Notes: generated by a model from the sequence alone, not told the origin. DNA of 64,000 nt from Dastarcus helophoroides (GCA_028583605.1 CM053325.1:43079435-43143434), one strand, 5' to 3'. Counted from the first letter of the stretch, positions 24,075-35,110 are shown. Made by a program: numbers and translations.

Positions 24075-24345
24075 TTCTAATGCACAGACCAATAGGTTTG
24101 AACATTTATTAGATTCGAAGTTTGGAAACCAAAGACCGGTTTCGATCTTGTTAGATCTCGTCAGTTTGGTATATCCAACTCGAATGCTAACAAATGTTCC
24201 GACAAGTAAGTACTAAATAATTCACAGACCTCAAGCCAGTGACTCTTAGTACTACCACCTATTGGTCCATAGAGAAACTATGGCCATCGCCAACAATGTC
24301 GTATGCAAGTAGAATGCAACCTAGACTACAAATTCATGCAGCCCT
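24075..24345 (+). repeat. Direct duplication, copy 2
   Basis: Second copy of the 23699-23967 unit. The two share CATCGCCAACAATGTCGTAT and the run to CTACAAATT before diverging. High similarity indicates a duplication younger than most elements around it. Confidence 0.8.
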
Positions 24346-24697
24346 CCATGTCTATTCTACTTGCATTATACACATTAATCAAAATATTAAAAGCAGAAGC
24401 TTCTGATTTATAGTTACAAGCAAAACAAAATGGTGCAAGGTGTATATAAATATGGACGAAAGAATTGAAAAGTGTTTAAAGATATTTTAACATTCAAAGG
24501 ACATACAAAAATGTTTATCAACTTTAGCATTCATTGCTGAATTTGAATAAGAAAAAAATTGTAAATATTATTCTTATAGATTTATACTTGTAAATAGTAT
24601 AGTTGTGAAGAAAAGTTTGTATCTATGTTCTTTTTAACTTTTATTAATAGATTCATGTAAATCATAATAATGAAACTATCATTATACCTTCATGTAT

Positions 24698-25492
24698 AGG
24701 GTATCCTCGTTTTAAGTGCCTTAAATGAAGCAAGTGATAGAAAAAATAATGTTAAGGAAAAAATTTCCTATGAACATATATCCAGGAACTCTTAGTTAAG
24801 AAGATACAAGACGTTAAAATTTGAATAAAAAAAAGTTTTTGTTTAAATTTCAAGTTTTCAGAGATATTTAAACTAAATTTTGCACACTTGGTGTGTAGGC
24901 GAAGAATCATAAAATAAGATAAAATTACGTTTCTACCTCAACCAGTGGCGAAGTTACGGGTATTCTGTGATATTGTTTTGAAAAAAGTAGTTCGTCACTA
25001 AACAAAATAAAATAAAATACAATTTTTGGATAAAGCATTTAATTCTGAAGAAAAGTTATCTCTTGAAAAAAATTTTGTTTTGCCTTTCATTTCCTTATGT
25101 TTTACATAATCAGTGACTAACCCAAAGAGGGATAAGTTTAGAATGCTACAACAGATTTGAATAAAGCTGACTCTTAACATATTTCATATCTATCACTATT
25201 GTAACAAAATTTAAATTTTTGGGACTTTCCTTAGTGAAAGTACAAGTGAAAGTGATGTTTTTTCCGAAACCAACATGACGCAACCAGTGGCAAATACGGA
25301 AAAATGTAAAGAAATAATTTTTATTCAGAATTAGATGCTTTACCAAAAAAAACTTTTTTTTTAATTCAAATTTTAACACCTTGTATTTTCTTTACTAAGA
25401 TTTTCCGGATACATGTTCATAGAAATCTTTTTATTTAAAATAATTTTTTCTATGACCTGTTTCATTTAAGACACTTAAAACGAGGACACCCT
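24698..25492. mobile_element. Palindromic element, family A copy 1
   Basis: Ends read AGGGTATCCTCGTTTTAAGT (left) and AGGGTGTCCTCGTTTTAAGT (right, minus strand), both flanked by TA. The arms stay similar for about 390 bases each (GTTAAAATTTGAATAAAAAA, GGATAAAGCATTTAATTCTG, CCAGTGGCGAAGTTACGGGT). No transposase. Two further copies lie at 38840 and 46790. A non-autonomous foldback family, probably of a TA-targeting superfamily. Confidence 0.75.
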
Positions 25493-25502
25493 ATATAATG
25501 GG

Positions 25503-25590
25503 GTGACCCCAAGTCCCACGGCCAAAATAAAAGTGACTGCAAGTCTCACTGCATGTTATCAAAAATCCTCTTGACCGCAAATCCCACGAA
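25503..25590 (-). repeat. Partner of the 22668 block
   Basis: The minus strand matches 22668-22745. It contains GTGGGATTTGCGGTCAAGAG and GTGGGACTTGGGGTCA. It lies between palindromic element A1 and the MULE core fragment, in opposite orientation to its partner. Confidence 0.5.
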
Positions 25591-25628
25591 CTCCTTTTCA
25601 ATACTGGAAAGAGGAATATTCCAATTTT

Positions 25629-25905
25629 CAACCGACCTTTATGCCAACTACTATAACGGCAGACTTCGATGTAGCTATACATAGAAGTATAGCTGAAACT
25701 TTTCCATCGACTATTATTCGTGGTCGCTCTTTTCACCTAGGTCAAGTTTGGTACGACAAAATTCAGCAACTTGGCTTTTCTCAAGAATACACAAAAAAAA
25801 GAAGAAAAATGCCAGTAAGAGACGCACTACTTAACGTATTTGTTTGGTTTAACTTTCGTACATCCACAAGTCGTCGGGAACTGCTTCGCTATGGATTTGG
25901 GTGCT
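25629..25905 (+). pseudogene. MULE transposase core fragment
   Basis: An open frame begins near 25629. PTTITADFDVAIHRSIAETF fits the second catalytic Asp segment ('xxTDFExAxxxAxxxxFP'). RGRSFHLGQVWYDKIQQLGF is the C/H motif region, although the usual 'GC' is RS here, so the conserved cysteine is missing. After SQEYTKKRRKMPVRDALLN the expected 'ALAFVP' block is not seen and the frame ends at 25905 in unrelated sequence. It lacks the first Asp and the C-terminus. Confidence 0.75.
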
Positions 25906-25909
25906 AGCA

Positions 25910-27330
25910 ATCACCAAATTCGATTAAAGGGATTCTCACATTCCGTCATTTATAATTTAACACTATCACTTCGTTACAGTAGTATGTGAATACGTATATT
26001 GAAGAATTATTTTATTTATTTATTTATTTTTTTAATGGAGTTGCTCAATCCGCTACCTTATATCATCGACAGCAGTTAACGTTTTCTCGAGGGAAAAATG
26101 GAAAAGGAAAGAACCTGTATGCAACAAAGATGTAGCTATATTATGTAATAAACATTAAACGTCATTTGAACAGTTGCCTTAAACTTTTTAGTCCTCTACG
26201 AAATTCAGTTTGTCTATGTTTTGTTTGACCCAGAAGTTTGAAATGGTTACATTGACTGTTTATTAGATTTGCATTAACACTTCTAGATGATAACAAAAGC
26301 GGCTAAAGCATCCAATTTTCTTATGCTGAGGATATTATAGGTAATATTTTAGTACATTTTTGGGTTAAAGGTGTGAGTGAGGATGTTATTTTAAATCTTA
26401 AAATACATACATTTTAAACATTTGTTTTGCAACTGCTCTACTCCAAACAAAATTCTGAAATTTGTGAGTAGTCTGTTGTGCATGTATGTGGATCAAAAGT
26501 TCTATTTTAATTAATTTCATGGAACCCTTGGATTTGGTGTAAATAAAATGAACCTCTAAAGCAGCCCCTAGTCCTATTCTACTTTTTTTAGTTATTCAAG
26601 GTTATCATAGCGTGTGTAAGCAAACCAAAACATTTATAGTATACTTAGATATTCAGATTTATAAGAAAGAATAAGAACTGAAAACAAATTGGAACAAAGA
26701 AAGGATATGTAAACACTTATATCATTACATCAAACTATCTGTTTACAACAAATAATTTTATTATCGAAAATGACTTTATATTACTTCTTAAATTCATACT
26801 ATATTTATTAATTTAGAAAATTGCTGATGCAGTTTTTCGCAGGAACAAAAGAGCACGACTTTCGAAGTGGAGCAAATTATAAGGGGTGGAATAGAAGTTA
26901 ACTTATTTTATGTTGAAACCGGTGAAAGCGTTTCAGAACCGCTTAAAATCTTTTTAAGGAAAAGCCACAAGCGGTCTTGAAATACCTTTGTTACGTGTCC
27001 TGCATAAAAACCGATATTTAACAAGCCGACGTAATGTAATGGAATAAATGTGGACATTGGGTCTCCAGGTACACAATCCAAACCCAACCGAGCACATACT
27101 CGATCCCTTTTCTTCCTTTATCCAATATGTTGCTACTATAACATATTTCTTCATTAATTTTTATTATTAAAACGTTGAAATATTTTTATGTATATACAAC
27201 GTCTTAATTTTAAATGTTGAACACGTTTAAACGGAACCTACAATATTTAACAGTAAAGCTGATTTGTTTGATAAAATTTCTTACATTTTTTTTTAATGTT
27301 GCTACTCTTTCTTCTTTGTGTTATGATTAT
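25910..27330. other. No recognisable feature
   Basis: Contains a short (TTTA)n-like run at about 26005-26030. The 26830-27160 part has moderate complexity and a 66-codon minus-strand frame with no recognisable motif. Confidence 0.5.
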
Positions 27331-27334
27331 GCTG

Positions 27335-27700
27335 AAAGGAGCATTTTTAGGGTTCCGTTTAAAGGAAAAAACAAAACCCTTATAATCACAGTCTCGTGTT
27401 CGTCCGTCCGTCCGTCACAAAGAGGTTTTCCTCTAAAACTATGTAACGAAAGAATGTGAAATTTTGTACGTCGTTAGTTCTGGATGACTTACGCAAATGC
27501 TACTAACCCTCTATTAGAAAAAGAAACTTTTTTTATAATAAAATGGGAGATAATTAGATCACCTAAAAATAAATTGTGAGGTATCGTTTGAAAGCGCTAC
27601 CTGTAAGGATCCTAAAATATTTTTTTTATAGTGTTCGGTCCAATGGTCTTCAAGATACAGCTCACAATGAACATTCTCTCTGATCTCATAGGTTTCTAAA
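27335..27700 (+). repeat. GGGTTCCGT / (CCGT)n insect repeat
   Basis: TTTTTAGGGTTCCGTTTAAA is followed by AACAAAACCCTTATAATCAC and GTCCGTCCGTCCGTC, then GTGAAATTTTGTACG and, later, a long T run before ATAGTGTTC. From memory, this order (GGGTTCCGT, AACCCTTAT, CCGTCCGTCTGTC, AAATTTGGTAC) is common in moth and some other insect genomes as a dispersed repeat. The class is not certain. No protein is predicted. Confidence 0.5.
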
Positions 27701-28640
27701 GATAAAATTTAGATTTTAATAGGGTTAGTAGATTGATATTGGGTCATAGATTATCGGAAAACTGCAGGTTTTTTCAATATTGTAATAGTTGTTGACAAAA
27801 AAAAATATATTTTATGGAAAAATAGGTGCTCGCATTCCGTGGCTTTTTAATTTATATAGTACTGATTTTTTTCAAATAAAAAACTTGATTAAACCAAAGG
27901 ATAGAAAGCAGATTAATTTGTTTTTACTTTATTTCATTTAGATGAATATTTTCGAGGTTAACACGGGTGTATTAAATTGCACGAAACGCAATAATGGCGG
28001 TTGAAATTGGAACATTTAGGCCTGATCTGGGGGGATTGACTCATTGCGAAATGCAAATAAATTATTTTTACCTGAGACATTATCAAAACAGTCACCTGTT
28101 CCATAAATATTATGATTGTATGTAGAAAAAATTGTGTACCGTAGAATGGGATTACTTTGATCAATTTTCAAATTCAAATCGCTACATTTTTTTTAATTAT
28201 ACCGTAGTTAAAAAATTTAAAAAATGAGAATATTAACTTTGGTTAATATATCTATCTTTCTTATTGCAATTGAAAATCTTAAGAAACAAAAAACATTAAA
28301 GAGGTGATTAAAGTTAAACTAAGAGTGGAATTACTTTAATACGCCTCCATTTTTTTCACAAGAAATCAAAGTAAACAGTTATAGAAACGTCTTTCTTAAA
28401 GAACTGCGAATCTTGATCAATGAGAATTAAAGTTATAAGGACATTTATGGTTTGGGGTTACTCAAAACAAATAAAATAAAAAATTTTATCTTACATATCT
28501 TAACTAACGGATAGAAAAAGAAAAGATGAAATTATAGTTCTATACATATTAATATTAGATGTAAATTTTCTGCAACTATTTCTTTCAATAAATTTTGGTA
28601 AAAAAAGAAAAAGAAAGGGTCTTAGCAAGCACGCGCAAGT
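27701..28640. other. No recognisable feature
   Basis: AT-rich sequence with chance frames only. Confidence 0.5.
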
Positions 28641-28661
28641 TCATAATACTGAACGGCAACA

Positions 28662-28865
28662 TTATTTGGCAAAATTTGCTGCAAATTTTTTAACACAGAT
28701 TTTTCTTTGGTTTCCGAGTAATTTGGTTAAGCTCAGGGTACTTTTTTTTGGATACATTCCGTGGTACTTATGCGTATTAATTATTGTACCATAAGCGGCA
28801 CGCAGAGCCAAGGGACCATCGACAACAACCGCTAGCGCTATTTCCAAAGCTTCATCACTGTAATT
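28662..28865 (-). pseudogene. pogo/Pipsqueak-like helix-turn-helix fragment
   Basis: On the minus strand, NYSDEALEIALAVVVDGPLA followed by LRAAYG and PKKSTLSLTKLLGN resembles the psq/CENP-B-type HTH at the N-terminus of pogo-like transposases and related nuclear proteins ('A...V..G.xSxxxAAxxYGVPxSTL'). About ten extra residues (TIINTHKYHG) split the 'YG...P' junction, unusual for the family. The frame ends at 28662 without a catalytic domain. It could be a TE scrap or the HTH exon of a host gene; the former is likelier. Confidence 0.45.
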
Positions 28866-29020
28866 TAATGAACTTGTAAAACTACATTTTTCTGATAAGT
28901 TCTAGGTATGGCGATATGAAAAACAGATTAAAAATTCCATGTCAGATATTTTCAAGTCAACAAAAATTTAGTGGAGTGACATTGATAGTAGTTTATCTTC
29001 TTATCAAAATTAATACTTCC

Positions 29021-29297
29021 TGAATTGCAACCACTTTATTTCCAAACTGATTCCGGAACATTACAATTATATTTCACTTAACTAACTCACCAATTGTCTA
29101 ACTCACTGACACTGTTTAATTAACTAACTTATTCATTGACTAACTAGTCTCTATGCTGATCTCCGTGCAGATAAGATTATCGCTTGCGGAAATTTCTGGA
29201 GCGCTTGTTGCCGTTTAATGCATTATCGCGGCCGCTTCCCATTATCAAATTTTCCTAGAAAATTCCTTACTAAATTTTACTCCTACATTTTGTTACA
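29021..29297 (-). mobile_element. Solo gypsy LTR, same family as 4.8 kb
   Basis: On the minus strand it begins TGTAACAAAATGTAGGAG at 29297 and ends AATAAAGTGGTTGCAATTCA at 29021. It includes a NotI-like GCGGCCGC island, and ACAGTGTCAGTGAGTTAGAC. No pol sequence adjoins either end, so it is a solo LTR or a residual end. It shows what the shorter LTR at 4758-4895 has lost. No convincing target duplication seen. Confidence 0.75.
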
Positions 29298-29339
29298 ATA
29301 TGTTTATACTGGTATACTATTTAACAACCCAAAAGAGTA

Positions 29340-30430
29340 TGAACAATACATATTAACTTTTAAATATGAAATTTCGTTTGAAGTCTACACTTTCTAGAAA
29401 AAATCAAATTTTTGAGACTAATAAAAAATTCGAGATAAAATTCATCATTTCAAGGTTAAGCTAGATTAATGAAACAATTTTGAATAATTTAAACTTATCT
29501 TGAAATTTGTTCTTTTTTGTTCGCAATTTAGATTTTACATTTTAAATTTTATTAAAAAAATATCGAATTTTGCAGGTTAAAAATGTTAAACCTTAACTCC
29601 GCATTTTAAGAAAAAATTCAAATTGTAGGAAAAGCTGGAAATTTATACAAGCGATCTTTTAGTGATTTAACACAAAATTTCAATAAAAACTTGTGACACT
29701 ATTTTTATAATTTTTGAATTTAAGAGTTTTAAGTTTAAGTTCCTTATTTCTATGAAATTTTGAATATTCGACCCTTTACTAAAAGTTCAAAATCTCTTAT
29801 AAGCCATAATTCTGAGAAGACATTTTTTAATAACTTTTTTTAGGAATTTCTTATAAAATTTTTTTAAAATGTTGATTTAACTTTAAAAAAAATCTTGATT
29901 TTTTTATAAATTTTGAGTTTTACTCAAAATTTAAGCAATTTAAGCTAAAAAATTCAGGATTTTTTATAGCTTTAGCCAAACAGTTTAATTTAAAAATTTA
30001 AATTTTTTCGTAAAATTTTACCTTTTTAATATATAATGTGAATTTTTGTTATAAGTTGTTTTTTTTATATTTGGGTCAAATAATTCCGAAAATTAAAATT
30101 TTTTCTCAAAATTTCGACTTCCAAGTAAAAGCTTCCAAAAATATATTAAAATTTCTATCCTAATTATCAAATTTCAACTTTAATTAAGAAATTATTTACT
30201 TTTAGTCACGATATTTCAACTATAAATTTATATTTTTGGAAAAAATATATAAATATTTACACGTTTAAAAAGCCAAGACTTATGTCGAAATTTTGAAAAA
30301 GATTGACTTAATAACTTTACATTAGCATTGGCTTAAAATTAAGACTTCTTCAAATATTTTAACTTTCTCTCTCGACATTTAATTTTAAAAAAATCCCCTG
30401 CTGATTTTAAGAAAACACTAAAGGCGTCAT
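29340..30430. repeat. Degenerate A/T repeat block
   Basis: Irregular repeats of the TTTTGAAATTT / AAATTTCGACTT type, less regular than at 16.2-18.3 kb and mixed in orientation, though mostly with GACTT on the plus strand. No gene. Confidence 0.5.
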
Positions 30431-30514
30431 AAAATAAAAAAGTTTGTTTTCTGAATTTTGGTTCAAAACAAAATGTTGAATGTTATATATAAGGTAACAA
30501 AACGACGGAATTAT

Positions 30515-30555
30515 ACAGTAGACACCCCAGATAATATGAGCATCATATAAATACA
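30515..30555 (+). repeat. Possible pogo/Tigger-type terminal repeat
   Basis: TATACAGTAGACACCCCAGA followed by TAATATGAGC resembles the CAGTAGAC-N-CCC...ATAAT..G.C ends of pogo/Tigger elements next to a TA target. No matching opposite end was found. Confidence 0.35.
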
Positions 30556-30579
30556 AAAAAAAACAAACAAAATATTTTA

Positions 30580-31210
30580 TGGTTTTTGAATTGTGTCAAA
30601 CAGTGGTTTAACTTTTGCAAAACGATCTGTTCTATCCAATGTATCGTTATCACAACAATGCAAATTCGCCATAACAAATTCAAATCTGTCTTTAGACAAG
30701 ACATTAACTACAGCAGAATTGTGTATGTGTCTTTACTATTTTCCAAAGACATTCGTCTTTGTGAAAATGGCACATAACCACTCAGTAAAAGTATGTCAAA
30801 AAATGACCACTTTTCACTTTCGGTAACATTTCCAGTTTTATTGTGCTTTGCTGCGTACCTATTGCTTTTGTGTACAAACATATCTTATATTTGCTTTTTT
30901 GCACAAACATGTCTAATATTTCCTGATCCATCAAATAGTAAAATAAAAAATTATTATTTTCAGCTGCAGGAATTGAAGTCCATTCTATTTCTGATAATAT
31001 CAAGTCATTATTTTTTCAATCATATTTTTTCCCTCTTCCCGCCCAGTTGTAAAATTACCAGGGATATGTTGTCTTCCTCCTCCTCGTCATTACCAGATGA
31101 TATGTTTATTTCAGCTTCTACTATTAGTTGTCTTCACGGTAGATTATTTATTGACATAGTATTTTTGTCACCGAAATCTTCGTCAGTGAGGCCGTCATTT
31201 GCATTGATGG
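30580..31210 (-). pseudogene. piggyBac-like transposase, N-terminal half
   Basis: On the minus strand from 31210: NANDGLTDEDFGDKNTMSIN, a degenerate acidic segment (INISSGNDEEEEDN), then LSGYVPFSQRRMSLENSKD, which fits the 'LSGYxxLPxxRxYWExxxD' core of PGBD proteins. LSKDRFEFVMANLHCCDNDT and DRFAKVKPLFDTIQ follow, matching 'SRDRFxxIxxxLHxxDN...DKxxKVRPLxDxxN'. The frame changes several times, and nothing from the catalytic DDD part is present beyond 30580. The copy is dead and 3'-truncated. Confidence 0.8.
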
Positions 31211-31314
31211 GAGGCTAATATTTATTTTAAATTCTTGGTAATCGTTTACTAAAAAAGTTTCTTCAAATGCCGCCAGAAGGTTATGAAGATTTAAACCCCC
31301 CAAATTGATTGTTA

Positions 31315-31721
31315 CCCTATCTGCCGATTGTCCTTTTAAAAGGACACCCCTTAATTAGGGAGACATAGCAAAAAGATGATAGAATTTAGAGGTTGCAAAT
31401 TGTAGACATATGATTGCTATGTTTTTCTAAACCTTACTACCAAAACATAATATGAAAATATGTTACAGAGCAAATATATTATTTACTTATCCAAACTTAT
31501 ACCCTGGATATATTCCATATCTAAAAATAACACTTTTTAAAGGCTGATTACCTTGAAAAGCAAGAAAATATTTCGAAATAAACTAATGAATTACCAAGAA
31601 CAATCGTGTGACAGGACAGATTTATCACGTCAACTTTTTAATAGTTCCCGTAATCTTTAAAATAAATAATATGTAGAGACATATACCTCGTTCTTTTAAA
31701 AGGACAATAGGCATATCTGGG
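31315..31721. mobile_element. Short TTAA-type element with piggyBac-like ends
   Basis: The left end reads CCCTATCTGCCGATTGTCCT and the right end, on the minus strand, reads CCCAGATATGCCTATTGTCC; both continue CTTTTAAAAG. The right end abuts TTAA (31722-31725); the left abuts GTTA, one change from TTAA. Length 407 bases, no coding capacity. It sits 100 bases from the N-terminus of the piggyBac transposase. It may be a piggyBac MITE, or the right end may be the 5' end of that element with an inverted copy beside it. Confidence 0.6.
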
Positions 31722-31734
31722 TTAAAAGTCAAAA

Positions 31735-32100
31735 TTTTGATATGACATTTTTCACAAATATTTTCTCGAAATTTTCAGGTTTCTAGAAAGAGTCGAAGTT
31801 TTAAGAACATATTTGCGAGTTTAAAGAAAACTACAAAATTTTAAACTCTGATTTTTGAGAAAAGAAAGTTAAAAATTGAGACATACTCCGCATTTAACAA
31901 AAAAACTAATTCAAACTTAAAGGTCGAAATTTCGATAAAAAAGGTAAAACTCAAAAAAAGGTAAATAATTTTATAGCAAAATTTTTTTTCGAAATTTCAA
32001 AGTATCAAATGCATTTCGACATTGCAAATTCAAATAGCAACAGTAATTCTAGAAAGCATTGAAATTTTAAGATTGCTCAAAAGAAAAAAACCTAAGATTT
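31735..32100. repeat. A-rich degenerate repeat block
   Basis: Repeats such as AAAGTCAAAATTTTGA and AGTCGAAGTTTTAAG, the complement of the pattern dominant at 16.2-18.3 kb. Confidence 0.5.
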
Positions 32101-32112
32101 GAATTTTTTTCA

Positions 32113-32300
32113 GTGGAACGGACTGGTCCTTCGTTATCTTCAAAAATTGCAATACAGAACTTGTCCCTTAAAACCAAGAAAGATTAAAAAACACAACAAA
32201 CGTTGCTCTAACGCGTTTCGACAGCCAAGCTGTCATCTTCAGAATATCTCCCTGAAGATGACAGCGTTATTAAAAACGTTTGTTTTTTAATCTTTCCTAG
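32113..32300 (+). mobile_element. Hairpin repeat family G, copy 1
   Basis: Begins GTGGAACGGACTGGTCC, continues ACAGAACTTGTCCC, ACCAAGAAAGATTAAAAAAC, AACGCGTTTCGACAGC and CAAGCTGTCATCTTCAG. It then folds back: after nine bases, CTGAAGATGACAGC and the reverse complement of the AAGATTAAAAAACAMA part follow to 32300. GACAGCCAAGCTGTC is itself a short hairpin. No coding potential. The most complete of six copies in the window. Confidence 0.75.
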
Positions 32301-32304
32301 TCAA

Positions 32305-34015
32305 ATAAAACGCCAATAGTCAATTTTTCTTGTAAAAATAATTCTTAGTATGGCACATATAATAATTTGTTGCTAAAATTGACGATATCATTACACGTCT
32401 CCCTGGTAAATAGTTATATTTATTTAACAAAATGTTTTTACGAAGGTGTTGGGTAGGAAATCAATAAGTAAACTGTAATTTATGTCTGCCTAAATCTAGG
32501 AACATGAATTAGAAATGGCTTACAGCTTTTTTTTATAAAACTAATCGCTGAACTCTAAATATAGCTTATCAAATTAATAAAATAAGTTAATATCAAACAC
32601 TGTGATTGCTAATAACTGAAACTGATGAATATTACTTCAAACCATAATTGTTGACACTAAATTTATTCAGATGTTATTATTTATTGTAGATAGAAAAGCA
32701 ACACGTGTCTGATGGCAAGAATATGAAAATTTTATAAAAGCTCTAGAATATTAAAATTGCCCTGAATGGTATGTAAAGAAATTGGTAAAGGTGGGCAATA
32801 ATAACGTGCGTAACGCAGCTCATATAAAATATGCAACCTATATGTATAGTGCAAAGTGTTGCTAATAATTCCATTTTCAATTTGTAAAAAAATTAATTTT
32901 GTTAAACAATTTTCGAATGTTTTTATTTGATCGGTTCAACCTACCGTGTAGATATCGATCAATTAAAATATTTTACTTTTGTACATGTTTGGTATTCTGT
33001 TTCTGTTTAGTAAGTTTTAGTAAAATTGATGTGTGTTATTCCGACTATGAAAAATATTTGGCCAGTGATCTTGTTTTTTTTTTTATTTTAGTTTATATTT
33101 ATGTGACCGATATTCCCCGGCGTTTCCCTACTGCAGATCAAATTTTTGCACTACATTATTTTATTTCAGTCTATACTTTGGGAGTTAGCTCACGTTTATT
33201 AATTCCTCACATCACACTTATTATGTCAGACTAGCTATCGATTTACAATACACTACAGCCAACTGAAACGTTGCTATCGAACGCAGTGAATATATTTTAG
33301 CGAGATATCATAAACCGTGGTAGCCACTGTAAATGCTTTTAACTTAAGACATCCTGTAGTGGTAAGATAATAACAGTCAGCAGCTTCTTTAATGTTGCGA
33401 TCGACTACATAAGAAAAGTTTCTATATTTGAAAATACTGTTCATTCATTTTGCGATTATCGCAAAAAAATTCAATAATATTTCAATATAGATAAATAAAA
33501 AATAGTTTAATTTGGTCTATTGACCACCCACTGTAATATTAGTAATAAACCCTAATTGTGCGAACCCGACTTGCTCTTCGCTAAGTTTTCAATTCACGAA
33601 GGAAACATTTGTCAGATGTTAGATGCATCCTATCTATTAAATGAAGAAAAGTTGGTAAAAAATTCACTTTAATTCTTCTAATAAATCTTTCTATATAGCT
33701 GAATAATATTAAAATTTTATTATTATTTATTTATTTGGAAATGGCTAGTTATACTTGGAAGAAAATCGTAAAGGAAATTTTGTGAAAAAAATTCCTTCCG
33801 ATCAGGCATTCACTACAAAATTTAAAAAAAAACTAAAAACATGAAATGTTTTTCACATTTTTTTTTTCAATCCTCAAACAGTGGAAATATGAAAAGGGTT
33901 AGTTCTTGTTGTGTAGGAGAAACTGAAAGTCATTGAAAAAAGATTAAAACCCTTGATTTATTTAATGCTAATCGATTACTCAGTGCCTTCTAAATTAAAC
34001 TAAAATCGGTATTTT
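32305..34015. other. No recognised gene
   Basis: A 111-codon plus-strand frame at 32899-33234 is hydrophobic and cysteine-rich with no family motif I recognise; it is probably chance. The remainder is AT-rich. Confidence 0.45.
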
Positions 34016-34019
34016 GAAG

Positions 34020-35110
34020 TGTTGCCCTAGGAACACTGACAGACTGAGGGAGTTCTGTGATCTTTTCTCTAGCATCTTATCTCTTCCCCCTTCATCGTTA
34101 ACAATGTTTTTTCCTTATTCTTTCATGATTGTCAACCTCTGTTTCCATCTCACCAGCAGACTTACCTCCAAATGTACTTCCAATCTGCCAGGACATTATG
34201 AAATGCTACTCACAAGTAAAGTACGATTTGTCATTAAAAATTCATTAAAAAGTTGCTTTTTTCAATAAGGTATGAATTATTTATAAAAAAATTATACTTT
34301 TGTTTAAAAAAGCATCAAATGCACCCCTTTCTGAAAGAAAGGTTGTAACAATGATAAAACACAGCATGATAAATAACATCTGATAAAGAAATTTTATATG
34401 CATGATCAAACCAGAAAATTTTTGAAAAGAACTGGTAGCATTCAAACAGTCTTTTAAGTTTCTTTTAAATGTAACGACATAAATTTTACATGCCAGAAAT
34501 TGGAAACATTTAAAAAAGAAATGTTGAAGAAACCTTCTTTCTGATATAGAGCTTGTTAATTTTACATTCGCATAAAAACGTTTGAATGCTTCCAATTTCT
34601 GTTTGAAAGATTCTTTGGTTCGTTCATGCAAATCATGCAAATACGATTTCCTTACGTAATAGTACTTGTCATGGAATGCTGTTATCGTTGTTGGAACCAT
34701 TCTTTCAGAAAGAGGCACTTTCTTCAACAAAAGTATAGTTTTCCTGGCAACTATTCATTTTACATCGGAAAAACCAACATTTTTATTATTAATTTCTAGT
34801 GACAAATCGTAGCTTACTTCGGGGCAGCATTACCTACATCTTTGTAGTTAGAGGGGTTTTTTTTAGATATACCCACTGAATTACCGAATATTGGAGTTTG
34901 AAAATTCTTCCTAGTAATTACATACATATGTTGCTATATGCTGCTATTGTAACTATTTATCACCATCACTACAGGAAATAAATAAAAATCGCACAAAGAA
35001 GAAAAGGATTTCTGTTCTGATGCCGGTGGGATGGAAGAGATTGACAATCATGGAAAGGTAAAGTCAAAACATTGTTGGAGACAAGGAAGAGAAAGGACAT
35101 TCAGGTCCCC
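34020..35110. mobile_element. Foldback element F
   Basis: Inverted similarity joins 34020-34510 with 35110-34515. Examples are CATGATTGTCAA (34124) with its complement near 35040, TACGATTTGTCA (34222) with the complement near 34800, and ATACTTTTGTT plus CTTTCTGAAAG (34290-34340) with complements at 34690-34735. The right arm carries an extra about 130 bases. The minus-strand 149-codon frame at 34281-34730 crosses the centre of the palindrome; its first half (LSERMVPTTITAFHDKYYYV and onward) may be transposase-derived, but I do not recognise it. Outer ends are not precise. Confidence 0.6.

Noticed and set aside
26003..26032. (TTTA)n run as an origin or regulatory site
   Set aside because: Plain short microsatellite in AT-rich DNA; no supporting features.
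32899..33234. 111-codon hydrophobic frame that might be a chemoreceptor piece
   Set aside because: No conserved receptor C-terminal motif, no flanking exons, and the frame is compatible with chance in this base composition.
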